From CAXGTL01 sp964012725 (GTDB lineage: Archaea; Nanobdellota; Nanobdellia; Woesearchaeales; CAXGTL01), in assembly GCA_964012725.1 (NCBI GenBank), contig CAXGTL010000029.1:1-11892 (forward strand): a stretch of DNA of 11,892 nucleotides, read 5' to 3'. Below the pieces are notes generated by a model that saw only the letters and a list, made by a program, of their open reading frames with translations, did not search any database and had not been told where the DNA came from. How positions within the stretch are numbered: the stretch's first letter is position 1; each line of letters opens with the position of its first letter. The position numbers and the translations under genes were made by a program. This document shows, piece after piece, positions 5,102 through 11,892 of this stretch.

Positions 5102-7549
5102 ATGAAAATACAATTCTATCCACTGGACTTTACTTACAAAGTAATAGATGGAAGACCAGAGGTTTTGATCTTTGGTAAAACATTGTCAAATGATCCTATT
5201 TGTGTTATTGATAAAGGTTTTAAACCATATTTTCATTTAATATTAATTGATGATGTTAATACTGAAGAATTTATTAAAGAGTTTAATGGAAAAATCATAA
5301 ATGATGCTGAAATAAAAGATATTCAGGTTGTTGAAAAAAACTATTTAGATAAACCTGTTAAAACATTAAAGATTATAACAAAAACTCCAAAACAAATTCC
5401 AATAATTGCTCGTTTTTTTAAAGATTATAAAGATACAAAACTTGTTTTTGAATCAGACATAAGATATGTTAATAGATATATTATTGATAAAAAATTAACA
5501 CCAACATGTTTGACAGAAGTAGAAGGAAAATTTATAGACAGAACTTATAAAAGTCCTGCATTCTTAATTGAAAACATTCATCAAGTAACAAATGATACAA
5601 TAAAAGATTTAAGAGTTCTTTCAATTGATATAGAAACATATAGTCCGTTTGGAAAAGCTATTCTGCCTGAGAAAAATCCAATTTTAATGATTGCTTTCTC
5701 ATGCAAAGACTTTAGAAAAGTTTTGTGCTGGAAAAGGTTTAAAACTTATCTTGAATATGTTGAATTTGTTGATAGCGAAGCTGCACTTCTTGAAAGGTTT
5801 AATGAAATTATTAAGAATTATAGGCCAGACATAATCACTGGTTATTATTCAGATGTTTTTGACTTACCTTATATCAGAACAAGAGCTGAAAAATATAATA
5901 TTCGGCTTGATATGGGTTTAGATCACTCAGGAATTAAAAGCGGAAGAGGAGCAAACAAAATATCTAGAATAATTGGCATGGTACATGTAGATATTTTTCA
6001 GTTTATTAAAAAAATTATGTCAAGATCATTAGAAACAGATAGTTATTCATTAAATGAAGTTTCAAAAGAAATCTTGGGAGAAAAAAAGTTAGATGTTGAT
6101 GTTGGAAATTTGTCTGAAACATGGGACAATAATCCTGAAAAAATTGAAGAATTTTGTAGATATAATTTACAAGACGCTGAACTTACATTAAAATTATTTA
6201 ATAAAATCTTCCCAAACATTGAAGAATTAGTAAAAATAATTGGACTTCCTTTATTCAGGATAACAAGGATGAGTTATTCACAATTAGTTGAGAACTTTAT
6301 TATGAAAAGAACAACTGATTTTAATGAATTGATTCCAAACAAACCTTATTATCAAATGAAAAAAGATAGAGCAATGTCAACATACAAAGGTGGTTTTGTT
6401 TATGAACCTAAACCAGGATTGTACAAAGATATTGCAATAGTAGACTTTAGAAGTTTTTATCCAAGTGTGATTGTATCGCACAATATTTCTCCGAGCACAG
6501 TTAATTGTGATTGTTGCAAAAATTCTAACAATGCAATTGTGGTTGATGAAAATAAATTTTGGTTTTGTGAAAATAAAAAAGGATTTATTTCATCAATATT
6601 AGAAGAAATAGTTACAAGAAGAATGAGAGTAAAAGAAATATTAAGAGATTCTTCGCAAGAAAAAAAAATGTTATTATATGCTAGGTCTGAAGCATTAAAA
6701 TTGTTATCAAATGCATTTTATGGATACATGGCATTTAGTTCTGCTAGATGGTATTGTGTTGAATGTGCAAAAAGTATTACAGGTTTTTGTAGAGAGTATA
6801 TACTAAAAGTAATTGATAAAGCTAAAGAAAAAGGATTTGGAATATTATATTCTGACACTGACTCGGTTTTTATTTTATTAAACAATAAAACTAAAGATAA
6901 TGCAAAAACATTTTGTGATGAAATAAATAAATCCTTACCTTCATTAATGGAACTTGAATTTGAAGATTATTTTACAACAGGAATCTTTGTTTCTATTAAA
7001 AAAGGAAATTCAGGTGCTAAAAAAAGATATGCACTCTTAGGTGAGAATGGTGTAATAAAAGTAAAAGGATTTGAAAGTGTGCGTCGAAACATTAGTATGA
7101 TTGCAAAACAAACTCAAAAAGAGGTTTTAAATATTGTTCTTATAGAAGGAGATGCACAAAAAGCATTTGATTATGTGAAAGATGTTGTTAAAAATCTTCG
7201 TCTAAAAAAAGTTCCAAAAGAAAAAGTTATAATTTATACACAACTTCAGAAAAAGATTGATGATTATGAAGCAATTGGCCCGCATGTTGCAGCTGCTATG
7301 CGTATGATAACAAAAGGTTATGATGTTGGTCCAGGGTCATTGATAAAATATGTTGTGGTTGTTGGTAAAGGTAAGATTCGTGATCGTGCTCGTCTTTCTG
7401 ATGAAGTTAAGCAAGAAGATTATGATGCAGAGTATTATATTAAAAACCAAGTAGTGCCTGCTGTTGAAAAGATATTCGAAGTATTGGATTATGATGTTAA
7501 TGAATTGTTGGAAGAGCAGAGTCAAAGTAAGTTGAGTGGGTTTGTGTGA
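5102..7549 (+). CDS. polB: family B DNA polymerase (replicative, proofreading)
   Basis: The 815-residue enzyme has the full archaeal PolB layout. The 3'-5' exonuclease shows Exo I DIE (D176, E178), Exo II SDVFDLPY (D251) and Exo III YNLQD (D358). The polymerase part shows motif A DFRSFYPS (D448), motif B KLLSNAFYG (K533) and motif C YSDTDS (D585, D587), followed by KKRYA. All catalytic acids are present, and there is no intein at any of the usual insertion points. Cysteines after motif A (CDCC, then FCENKKG) match the position of the cysteine-bearing loop in euryarchaeal enzymes. The C-terminus, QSKLSGFV (808-815), is a good PCNA-interacting peptide. It copies the chromosome together with PCNA. 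No Shine-Dalgarno sequence is seen before the ATG; either a weak AATAATATTA (5065-5074) makes it leaderless, or it is read from the promoter at 4887 through E1. Confidence 0.97.
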   Translation: MKIQFYPLDFTYKVIDGRPEVLIFGKTLSNDPICVIDKGFKPYFHLILIDDVNTEEFIKEFNGKIINDAEIKDIQVVEKNYLDKPVKTLKIITKTPKQIPIIARFFKDYKDTKLVFESDIRYVNRYIIDKKLTPTCLTEVEGKFIDRTYKSPAFLIENIHQVTNDTIKDLRVLSIDIETYSPFGKAILPEKNPILMIAFSCKDFRKVLCWKRFKTYLEYVEFVDSEAALLERFNEIIKNYRPDIITGYYSDVFDLPYIRTRAEKYNIRLDMGLDHSGIKSGRGANKISRIIGMVHVDIFQFIKKIMSRSLETDSYSLNEVSKEILGEKKLDVDVGNLSETWDNNPEKIEEFCRYNLQDAELTLKLFNKIFPNIEELVKIIGLPLFRITRMSYSQLVENFIMKRTTDFNELIPNKPYYQMKKDRAMSTYKGGFVYEPKPGLYKDIAIVDFRSFYPSVIVSHNISPSTVNCDCCKNSNNAIVVDENKFWFCENKKGFISSILEEIVTRRMRVKEILRDSSQEKKMLLYARSEALKLLSNAFYGYMAFSSARWYCVECAKSITGFCREYILKVIDKAKEKGFGILYSDTDSVFILLNNKTKDNAKTFCDEINKSLPSLMELEFEDYFTTGIFVSIKKGNSGAKKRYALLGENGVIKVKGFESVRRNISMIAKQTQKEVLNIVLIEGDAQKAFDYVKDVVKNLRLKKVPKEKVIIYTQLQKKIDDYEAIGPHVAAAMRMITKGYDVGPGSLIKYVVVVGKGKIRDRARLSDEVKQEDYDAEYYIKNQVVPAVEKIFEVLDYDVNELLEEQSQSKLSGFV

Positions 7550-7582
7550 AATTTTAAGTATTCTACTATAAAAAAATAGAAA

Positions 7583-7594
7583 CTTTTATATATA
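7583..7594 (+). promoter_or_regulatory. TATA box for vapBC
   Basis: CTTTTATATATA lies about 26 nt before the ATG at 7616, so the operon is probably leaderless. Confidence 0.6.
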
Positions 7595-7616
7595 CATGTA
7601 TGCATACATACATATA
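7589..7616. promoter_or_regulatory. palindromic operator between the vapBC TATA box and start
   Basis: ATGTATGCATACAT (7596-7609) is a perfect 14-bp palindrome at the centre of a 28-bp near-palindrome whose arms match at 12 of 14 positions. It overlaps the end of the TATA box and reaches the start codon, where a bound VapB or VapBC complex would block transcription. Autoregulation is usual for this family; binding here is inferred. Confidence 0.6.
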
Positions 7617-7843
7617 TGACTAAAGTAATATCAATATCAGACAAAGCATATGATGCATTAAAATCATTTAAAGGAGAGAATGACTCTTTTACAGATGTAG
7701 TGAACAAACTTTCAATGGCTGGAAAAAAGAAATCAATCATGGATTTTGCAGGTATGTGGAAAGATAATAAAGAAATTGATAAAATCTTCAAAAAAGTAAT
7801 TAAAAAAAGAAAAGAGTTTAAATTAAGAAAGGTATCTCTTTAA
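7616..7843 (+). CDS. vapB: VapB-type antitoxin (DUF217-like)
   Basis: The 75-residue protein starts with a short beta-strand/helix region (KVISISDKAYDALKSFKGENDSFTDVVNKL). Archaeal VapB antitoxins of the DUF217 type begin this way and dimerise to bind DNA. A lysine-rich tail follows (about 40-75) that would wrap around the toxin and cover its active site. The stop is one base before the ATG of the PIN-domain gene, the usual antitoxin-first toxin-antitoxin order. It should be co-transcribed with vapC from the promoter at 7583 and repress itself through the palindrome just upstream. The assignment rests on the fold-like N-terminus and the toxin partner together; sequence alone would be weaker. 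Confidence 0.8.
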   Translation: MTKVISISDKAYDALKSFKGENDSFTDVVNKLSMAGKKKSIMDFAGMWKDNKEIDKIFKKVIKKRKEFKLRKVSL

Positions 7844-7844
7844 A

Positions 7845-8240
7845 ATGTATTGTTTAGATACTTCTATTATTGTAGAATTTCTAAGAGGTAATCAAAAGGT
7901 TATTAATAAAATAAAAGGAATTATACAAAAAGGAAAAAAGATAGCAATTACAACTTTAACATTGTGTGAATTATATAGAGGAGTATATCTTTGTTCTAAA
8001 TCAGAATTAGAAGAGGTTAAATTAGACTCTTTTATTTCTACAGTAGATATACTTTCTTTAGATATTGCATCAAGTAAATTATATGGTAAATATTATTATC
8101 TACTTACAAAGACTGGTGTAAAAACCCAAGAAATAGATCTTTTGATAGGTTGTATATCAATTGCAGTAAATTCAATATTGGTAACAGATAACATTAAACA
8201 TTTTCAAAAGATACCAAATATCAAGCTGGAAGTCTGGTAA
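7845..8240 (+). CDS. vapC: VapC toxin, PIN-domain ribonuclease
   Basis: The 131-residue protein has the full set of PIN-domain acids: D5 (YCLDTS), E42 (LCELYRG), D98 (EIDLLIG) and D115 (LVTDNIKHF). These bind Mg2+/Mn2+ for single-strand RNA cleavage. The length is normal for VapC, whose known targets are mostly tRNAs or rRNA; the target here is not known. It follows vapB by one base, so antitoxin and toxin are made together. Nothing looks broken, so the pair is probably functional. Promoter and start of the next gene lie 50 nt downstream. Confidence 0.92.
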   Translation: MYCLDTSIIVEFLRGNQKVINKIKGIIQKGKKIAITTLTLCELYRGVYLCSKSELEEVKLDSFISTVDILSLDIASSKLYGKYYYLLTKTGVKTQEIDLLIGCISIAVNSILVTDNIKHFQKIPNIKLEVW

Positions 8241-8259
8241 TATGTTAACTAACACAGAA

Positions 8260-8270
8260 TAATTTAAATA
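8260..8270 (+). promoter_or_regulatory. TATA box for the 8294-8974 gene
   Basis: TAATTTAAATA lies about 28 nt ahead of the ATG at 8294, which fits a leaderless transcript. No Shine-Dalgarno sequence precedes the ATG. Confidence 0.5.
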
Positions 8271-8293
8271 CATCTGTTTCTTACCTATATTAA

Positions 8294-8974
8294 ATGATAA
8301 ATGATTTCCTAATAAAAATATCAGAAGCTGATGTTAAACTAGACGAAGTCAAAGACATACAACAGCTTAAAAAAGATTCAGATGAACTAGAAGATACTGA
8401 GAAATTAGTTAATAAATTTTATAAGTTGATGATAAAACAAATTAAAAAAGATACTAATAAAGATTACAATTTTCTACAAGAAATAAATTCAATTGATAAA
8501 AAGAAAATTAATTCAAGCATTACAAAACTAAACAAATTACTTATCTTGATAAATCAAAAACAATTAATTAATGTTAATTTGATTGGCCTTGCACATTATT
8601 TGGCTGAACTAAAAGTTACATTTTTAACAAAAGATGGTCAAAAGGCAGCAGAGATAATAAAAAGGTTTGTTGATAAAAAAAGCTGGAACTTAGTCGATCT
8701 TGGTGTAGAAGTTAAAATGTTTTCTAACTTTGTGAAAGATTTTCAAAACGAACATGAAAAGTTTGCTGATGTTTTGAATGATAGTTTAAATGAAGAAGAT
8801 TTTTTAAATTTAAAAATTGATAAACAAAATAAAATTCTTAAATTATTAAATGAAACTTCTATCATACAAAAGAATCTTATATTTCAGATAAAAGCTGTGT
8901 TCATTAACCTGATGAATCAGATGCTTAAGGATGATTCTATTGGTGAGTATGTTGATGTTAGGAGTTTGTTTTGA
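8294..8974 (+). CDS. helical cytoplasmic protein of unknown function
   Basis: The 226-residue protein is rich in Lys, Asp, Leu, Ile and Asn and appears almost wholly alpha-helical. It has no signal peptide, no membrane helix and no cysteine. The first 80 residues look like coiled coil, with charged heptad-like stretches such as KKDSDELEDTEKLVNKFYKLM. The middle part, NLIGLAHYLAELKVTFLTKDGQKAAEIIKRF (about 95-125), is less charged. I recognise no catalytic motif and no family. It stands alone between vapBC and RNA element E2, which begins about 20 nt after its stop codon; with no promoter seen for E2, the element may be the 3' untranslated region of this gene. Confidence 0.75.
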   Translation: MINDFLIKISEADVKLDEVKDIQQLKKDSDELEDTEKLVNKFYKLMIKQIKKDTNKDYNFLQEINSIDKKKINSSITKLNKLLILINQKQLINVNLIGLAHYLAELKVTFLTKDGQKAAEIIKRFVDKKSWNLVDLGVEVKMFSNFVKDFQNEHEKFADVLNDSLNEEDFLNLKIDKQNKILKLLNETSIIQKNLIFQIKAVFINLMNQMLKDDSIGEYVDVRSLF

Positions 8975-8992
8975 ACAGATGGATCATCCATA

Positions 8993-9122
8993 TGAAAACC
9001 CTACTTCGTTTTAATGAAACTGCCTCGTTCGTACTTTCCAATTACACAAATAGCACTTGGAAAGCCCTAGAAGTCTGACGAATAATCTGGGTATTCACTT
9101 GCCTTACAGGCGGCAGTTTCAT
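8993..9122 (+). ncRNA. structured RNA element E2 (same family as E1)
   Basis: P1 is ATGAAACTGCC (9014-9024) with GGCAGTTTCAT (9112-9122), 11 perfect pairs. P2 is CTTTCCAA (9034-9041) with TTGGAAAG (9057-9064), 8 perfect pairs. TTCGT (9028-9032) can pair with ACGAA (9078-9082). TGAAAACCC (8993-9001), before P1, can pair with GGGTATTCA (9089-9097), one mismatch, giving the same pseudoknot order as in E1. TCACTTGCCTTACAGGC (9095-9111) matches E1 at 16 of 17 bases, and CGTTCG and TGAAAC also recur. Helix sequences differ between copies while pairing is kept. E2 lies after the stop of the 8294 gene and upstream of the separate TATA box at 9148, so it is not a leader of the 9180 gene. Confidence 0.7.
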
Positions 9123-9147
9123 AACTATATTCAAAACTATAGAAATG

Positions 9148-9157
9148 CTTTTAAATA
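9148..9157 (+). promoter_or_regulatory. TATA box for the 9180-9968 gene
   Basis: GCTTTTAAAT ends 23 nt before the ATG at 9180, the distance for a leaderless transcript. It separates this gene from the E2 element upstream. Confidence 0.6.
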
Positions 9158-9179
9158 ACAACTTTACTTAGGTAATATC

Positions 9180-9968
9180 ATGGAAAAAGGTGATGAGATA
9201 CTGAATCTTTCAAAAGCAAAAGAAGTTTCTGAAGTAGGAGTAGTTGAGTCTGTTAAAAAAGAAGAAAATAAAGAAAATAATATTCCAGTAGATGAGCTTA
9301 AGAAAAAGCAAGACGCTAGGAGTTCAAGATTGCTTGTTTATTCTGTGATTTTTATTATAATTTTATTTATTAGTGTTGTTTATTATAACCAATATTCTAC
9401 ATACAGTAATATTGATACAGTTTATAATTCAATTACTGGAGAGCAAGTAACAGGAATTGTTGAAGATAGTTATTATTTTAAAAACTTAGAATTTAAATTT
9501 GTAGAAAGTTTATGGTATTTTACACATTATAGTGAAAAGAAAAATCAATATTATAATATTCGTTTACATTATGGTCCAAGGGAAGCAATTGAAGTTCCAA
9601 TAATTGGACAACTTGGTGATAAATTTATTAATGATGACCAAGTTTATTTAACATTTGTACCAGAGTATGGAGGAACAAAAAGGAATTCTTATATGACACT
9701 TGCAATTGCTGAATTAAGCTTAAACTTAGTTCGAGCAATAGACAGAAAACTTGTTGCATCATGTATGGAAAATGTAACTGAAGCTTGTGCAGACAGAGAC
9801 ATTATCACATGCGATAATACAGACAGAGCTGTGATTTTTATAAAATATGATGATGAAGCAAAAGTTACATTTGATGGTAATTGTGTCATTGTTCAAGGTA
9901 AAGAAAAAGAATTAACAAAAGCTGTTGATAGGTTGTTGTTGTATTGGTATGAAATTCTAGATTATTGA
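9180..9968 (+). CDS. single-pass membrane protein with an outer Cys-containing domain, unknown function
   Basis: The 262-residue protein has a charged Lys/Glu-rich N-terminal part (1-50, probably cytoplasmic), one membrane helix (about 51-69, LLVYSVIFIIILFISVVYY), and an outer domain of about 190 residues. That domain carries four cysteines, at about 195, 203, 211 and 235, which could form two disulfides and would suit a position outside the membrane. It holds many aromatic residues and no catalytic motif that I recognise. The start is supported by the TATA box spacing, with no Shine-Dalgarno needed. It is flanked by RNA elements E2 upstream and E3 downstream, and its orientation matches its neighbours. 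Proteins of this general layout are frequent in DPANN genomes, but I cannot name a family. Confidence 0.8.
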   Translation: MEKGDEILNLSKAKEVSEVGVVESVKKEENKENNIPVDELKKKQDARSSRLLVYSVIFIIILFISVVYYNQYSTYSNIDTVYNSITGEQVTGIVEDSYYFKNLEFKFVESLWYFTHYSEKKNQYYNIRLHYGPREAIEVPIIGQLGDKFINDDQVYLTFVPEYGGTKRNSYMTLAIAELSLNLVRAIDRKLVASCMENVTEACADRDIITCDNTDRAVIFIKYDDEAKVTFDGNCVIVQGKEKELTKAVDRLLLYWYEILDY

Positions 9969-10016
9969 ATTAAATTAGTAACTATAACCAAAAAATTCTA
10001 CTATTAAATTAACTCA

Positions 10017-10167
10017 AGTCAAAAATCCTACTTCGTTTCTCTTCAATTACGAGTCTAGTCAAAAATCCTACTTCATTTTACTCATTACATTCGTAAAACT
10101 ACGTCTGGCCATGCCATCAATGCCAAAAGCATTAATGACATTGACGGCACAGACGGATATTTTGACT
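10017..10167 (+). ncRNA. structured intergenic element E3 with duplicated 5' arm
   Basis: AGTCAAAAATCC (10057-10068) pairs with GGATATTTTGACT (10155-10167), 12 pairs with one bulged A. Inside, TTTTAC and GTAAAA (10092-10098 region) form a hairpin. A second, very stable arm pairs CGTCTG (10102-10107) with CAGACG (10150-10155), then TGCCATCAATG (10112-10122) with CATTGACGGCA (10139-10149), 10 of 11 pairs. The segment from 10057 is 111 nt, close to E1 and E2. The 5' arm is duplicated: the 18 nt AGTCAAAAATCCTACTTC occurs at 10017-10034 and again at 10057-10074, so two arms could compete for one 3' partner. It follows the 9180-9968 gene and precedes the Sua5 promoter. The strand is not certain. 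Confidence 0.55.
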
Positions 10168-10245
10168 GTAGTTGGTAATTAATAACCACAATTAAAAATA
10201 CTAATAAAGAAACTAGTATATACATTATATTCTTTTAAAACAAAA

Positions 10246-10256
10246 AATATATATAG
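10246..10256 (+). promoter_or_regulatory. TATA box for the Sua5-family gene
   Basis: AATATATATAG is centred 27-28 nt before the ATG at 10279. A leaderless transcript fits that ATG and not the in-frame TTG at 10258, which would lie ahead of the transcript start. Confidence 0.6.
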
Positions 10257-10278
10257 TTTGCTTACATATATAATATCT

Positions 10279-10833
10279 ATGAGAACTTATACGAAGTCTG
10301 AGGTAAAAGTTGAGAAATATCGTATTCATAATAAGATTCATTCTGGACAAATATTTGTATATCCAACAGACACAATATATGGTATAGGATGTAATGCACT
10401 TGATGATGAAGCTGTTAAAAAGGTAAGAGATGTTAAAAAAAGCGAAAATCGACCATATGGAATAATTGCTCCAAGCAAAGAATGGATAAGAAACAATTGT
10501 GAAGTACCTGCTCATGCAGAAGAATGGCTTAATAGATTGCCAGGTCCATATACTCTTTATTTAAAACTAAAAAATCCAAAAGCTGTGTCAAGGCATGTAA
10601 ATCCCAGAGATGAAAATAAAATCATTGGTGTAAGAATGCCTGATCATTGGATACAAAAGATGATTGCTGAGCTTAATGTACCAATAATAACACCACCTGC
10701 CAATGTTATTGGTAAGAATTTTATGACTTCTTTAGAAAACCTAGATTCTGATTTAAAAAAAGCATCACACTTTGCAATATACGAAGGCGAGAAAAAAGGT
10801 AAGCCAAGTAAAGTTATAAAATTGCATGAATAA
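10279..10833 (+). CDS. Sua5/YciO/YrdC threonylcarbamoyl-AMP synthase
   Basis: The 184-residue single-domain protein carries the hallmarks of the family that makes threonylcarbamoyl-AMP from threonine, bicarbonate and ATP, the first step of t6A at position 37 of ANN-decoding tRNAs. Visible motifs in order are YPTDTIYGIGCNA, KKSENRPYGIIAP, RLPGPYTLYLK, IIGVRMPDH, PIITPPANVIGK and GKPSKVIK. The Ser-Ala-Asn core of the usual motif is here Pro-Ala-Asn, which may shift substrate handling slightly. There is no C-terminal Sua5 domain, so the protein is of the short YrdC type. I chose the ATG at 10279 over an in-frame TTG 21 bases upstream because the TATA box spacing points to it. It stands alone between E3 and the recombinase operon, with its own promoter. 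Confidence 0.93.
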   Translation: MRTYTKSEVKVEKYRIHNKIHSGQIFVYPTDTIYGIGCNALDDEAVKKVRDVKKSENRPYGIIAPSKEWIRNNCEVPAHAEEWLNRLPGPYTLYLKLKNPKAVSRHVNPRDENKIIGVRMPDHWIQKMIAELNVPIITPPANVIGKNFMTSLENLDSDLKKASHFAIYEGEKKGKPSKVIKLHE

Positions 10834-10861
10834 ATCACTTCTTAGTTGTAAAAATAGAAAC

Positions 10862-10870
10862 CTTTATACA
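10862..10870 (+). promoter_or_regulatory. TATA box for the recombinase operon
   Basis: CTTTATACA would start transcription near 10888-10892 and give a leader of about 50 nt that contains the TGCCATAA repeats and the ribosome binding site at 10929. Confidence 0.5.
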
Positions 10871-10885
10871 TTCTGCATCGTGTGA

Positions 10886-10939
10886 GCCAGCCTTTCTAAT
10901 GCCATAATTCTTAGGTTTTGCCATAACAAGGAGGTTGGT
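10886..10939 (+). promoter_or_regulatory. leader with ribosome-binding-site hairpin and TGCCATAA repeats
   Basis: The ribosome binding site AGGAGG (10929-10934) is nine bases before the GTG start. Its last part lies in AGGTTGGT (10932-10939), which can pair over eight positions with GCCAGCCT (10886-10893), two of the pairs being G-T. In that fold the site is partly hidden. TGCCATAA occurs at 10900-10907 and 10919-10926 in the loop. A control role is inferred; if transcription starts after 10886 the 5' arm would be shortened. Confidence 0.45.
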
Positions 10940-10943
10940 ATGC

Positions 10944-11333
10944 GTGAAACATAAGAATATGCACAGCAGTTTTTTGAAAAAGCTTGAGGAATTAAGAAAC
11001 TTACTTGAGAAAAGTTTTCCTGACGAGGATATGCGTAATATTAAGATGATGAGCAAGATTGCTCATTACCATTACAACAAAAAAAGATTTATGTTGTTGG
11101 GAACTGAGAGAAAGTTGTATAATTTTTTGGTGGAGAATTCTTATAATCCATACACTGTTTATAGATGGATGTTATTAGAAAAATTACCAGAAGACATAAA
11201 ATTTCAGATTAAACAAAACCAGATTAGTCAGAAAAATGCAATTTCTAAAGCTTTTCAAAGAAATCATGAAACAAGTTCAGGTTTAGCTTTGTCAGTAAAA
11301 GAATATGGGTTAAATTTAATAAAGAGGATGTGA
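10944..11333 (+). CDS. small HTH-like DNA-binding protein, partner of the recombinase
   Basis: I start this 129-residue protein at the GTG at 10944, nine bases after AGGAGG; an upstream TTG would touch that site, and an ATG at 10959 would lie 24 bases from it. The first 50 residues are helical and charged. The middle (about 55-105), with TERKLYNFLVENSYNPYTVYRWMLL, then LPEDIKFQIKQNQISQKNAISKAF, resembles the helix-turn-helix of ParB/KorB-type proteins. In these, a helix is followed by 'LPe.i...i..g.is...A'. It would bind DNA. The stop TGA is two bases before the ATG of the tyrosine recombinase, so the two are translated together and probably work together, for example as a site-binding accessory factor. 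No ParB nuclease domain is present. The family call is tentative. Confidence 0.7.
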   Translation: MKHKNMHSSFLKKLEELRNLLEKSFPDEDMRNIKMMSKIAHYHYNKKRFMLLGTERKLYNFLVENSYNPYTVYRWMLLEKLPEDIKFQIKQNQISQKNAISKAFQRNHETSSGLALSVKEYGLNLIKRM

Positions 11334-11335
11334 AA

Positions 11336-11892
11336 ATGAGATACGGAAGACCAAATGCACATAAAAGAACACTACCAAATGTGTTTAATAAAAAACAATT
11401 AATAACTTTGTTTGAAAATATTGAAGATCCTACTGTATTTGTAGGTAGTTTATTATCTTTATTCTGTGGTTTAAGAATAAGCGAAGTATGTAACCTAAAA
11501 AAACAAGACATTGATTTAGAAGCTGAGAAAGTTATGGTTAGAGGAGGAAAAGGTGATAAAGATAGGATTGTGATGTTACCTAACTCTTTAAAACCATTGG
11601 TAGAAAAATGGTTTAGGTTTAACAAAGAAAGTGAATACTTTCTACCTACAATGTATAACAAAAAATATCATAAGAACATGTTGTCACAGAAATTTAGAAA
11701 ATGTTTAGCTAAATCTCAGTTAAAAATAAAAACATTTATAACAAAACATGGCCAACAAAGATATGCTTATTCATTCCATACATTAAGGCATACTTATGCA
11801 ACATATTTGCTTGAGAAAGGAGTTGATCTGTACTATGTTCAACGTTCTTTAGGACATGTTGATATTCACACAACACAGATTTATGCTTACAT
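11336..11892 (+). CDS. tyrosine recombinase/integrase, truncated by the window end
   Basis: The frame stays open to the last base of the window (185 whole codons). The catalytic set of the phage-integrase family is complete: Arg in GLRISEV, Lys in GGKGDKDR, His-x-x-Arg in FHTLRHTYA, His in SLGHVDIHT and the nucleophile Tyr in TTQIYAY. It cuts and rejoins DNA through a 3'-phosphotyrosine, as Xer proteins and integrases do. Translation starts at ATG with GAGGA (11324-11328) seven bases before. The protein begins almost directly with the catalytic domain (about residue 15, FNKKQLITLF); the N-terminal SAM-like core-binding domain, usually about 90-100 residues, is missing. The preceding HTH-like protein could stand in for it. 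Whether it is a chromosome-dimer resolvase or a mobile-element integrase cannot be told, as no att or dif site was recognised. Confidence 0.93.
   Translation, partial: MRYGRPNAHKRTLPNVFNKKQLITLFENIEDPTVFVGSLLSLFCGLRISEVCNLKKQDIDLEAEKVMVRGGKGDKDRIVMLPNSLKPLVEKWFRFNKESEYFLPTMYNKKYHKNMLSQKFRKCLAKSQLKIKTFITKHGQQRYAYSFHTLRHTYATYLLEKGVDLYYVQRSLGHVDIHTTQIYAY

Noticed and set aside
7596..7614. ATACAT repeats as a microsatellite or CRISPR-like repeat
   Set aside because: Only two to three short units occur, without spacers; they are part of the vapBC operator palindrome.
11245..11661. 138-residue minus-strand reading frame
   Set aside because: It is antisense to the HTH-like gene and the recombinase, whose catalytic motifs are clear on the plus strand.

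Overview
The window looks like AT-rich chromosomal DNA of a DPANN-type archaeon, probably from the Woesearchaeota/Pacearchaeota part of the tree; the rank is an inference. Archaeal signs are TATA boxes of the TTTATATA/CTTTTAAA type about 26 nt ahead of several start codons (leaderless genes), a family B replicative DNA polymerase ending in a PCNA-binding peptide, a VapBC pair with an archaeal-style short antitoxin, and two tRNA genes whose introns can be folded into bulge-helix-bulge (BHB) splice sites. No phylogenetic search could be run.

Layout. Positions 41-185 (minus) hold a tRNA-Asp(GTC) with two introns, one of them 17 nt inside the T-loop. After a gene-free stretch with a cluster of TCACTGG repeats comes a free-standing LAGLIDADG endonuclease (616-1353, plus), then a second two-intron tRNA (1367-1545, minus; Tyr or His). 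Positions 1702-4728 carry two minus-strand genes for exported, membrane-anchored proteins of unknown function. A divergent intergenic region with a strong promoter and a structured RNA element (E1) leads into DNA polymerase B (5102-7549). Next come vapB-vapC (7616-8240), a helical protein of unknown function (8294-8974), a second copy of the RNA element (E2), a single-pass membrane protein (9180-9968), a third structured intergenic element (E3), a Sua5/YrdC protein for tRNA t6A synthesis (10279-10833), and an operon of a small HTH-like protein plus a tyrosine recombinase that runs off the window end.

The most unusual content is non-coding. E1 and E2 share a near-identical 17-nt block (16 of 17 bases), an 11-12 bp closing helix and a 7-8 bp internal hairpin whose sequences differ but whose pairing is kept, plus a possible pseudoknot. 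This is what a structured RNA family looks like, and I do not recognise it as a known one. E3 has the same length and overall plan but little shared sequence, apart from a CCTACTTC motif that also precedes E2. Other points of interest are the minimal T-loop intron, the endonuclease gene lying between two intron-bearing tRNAs, a recombinase without its usual N-terminal domain, and a possible hairpin that hides the ribosome binding site of the recombinase operon.
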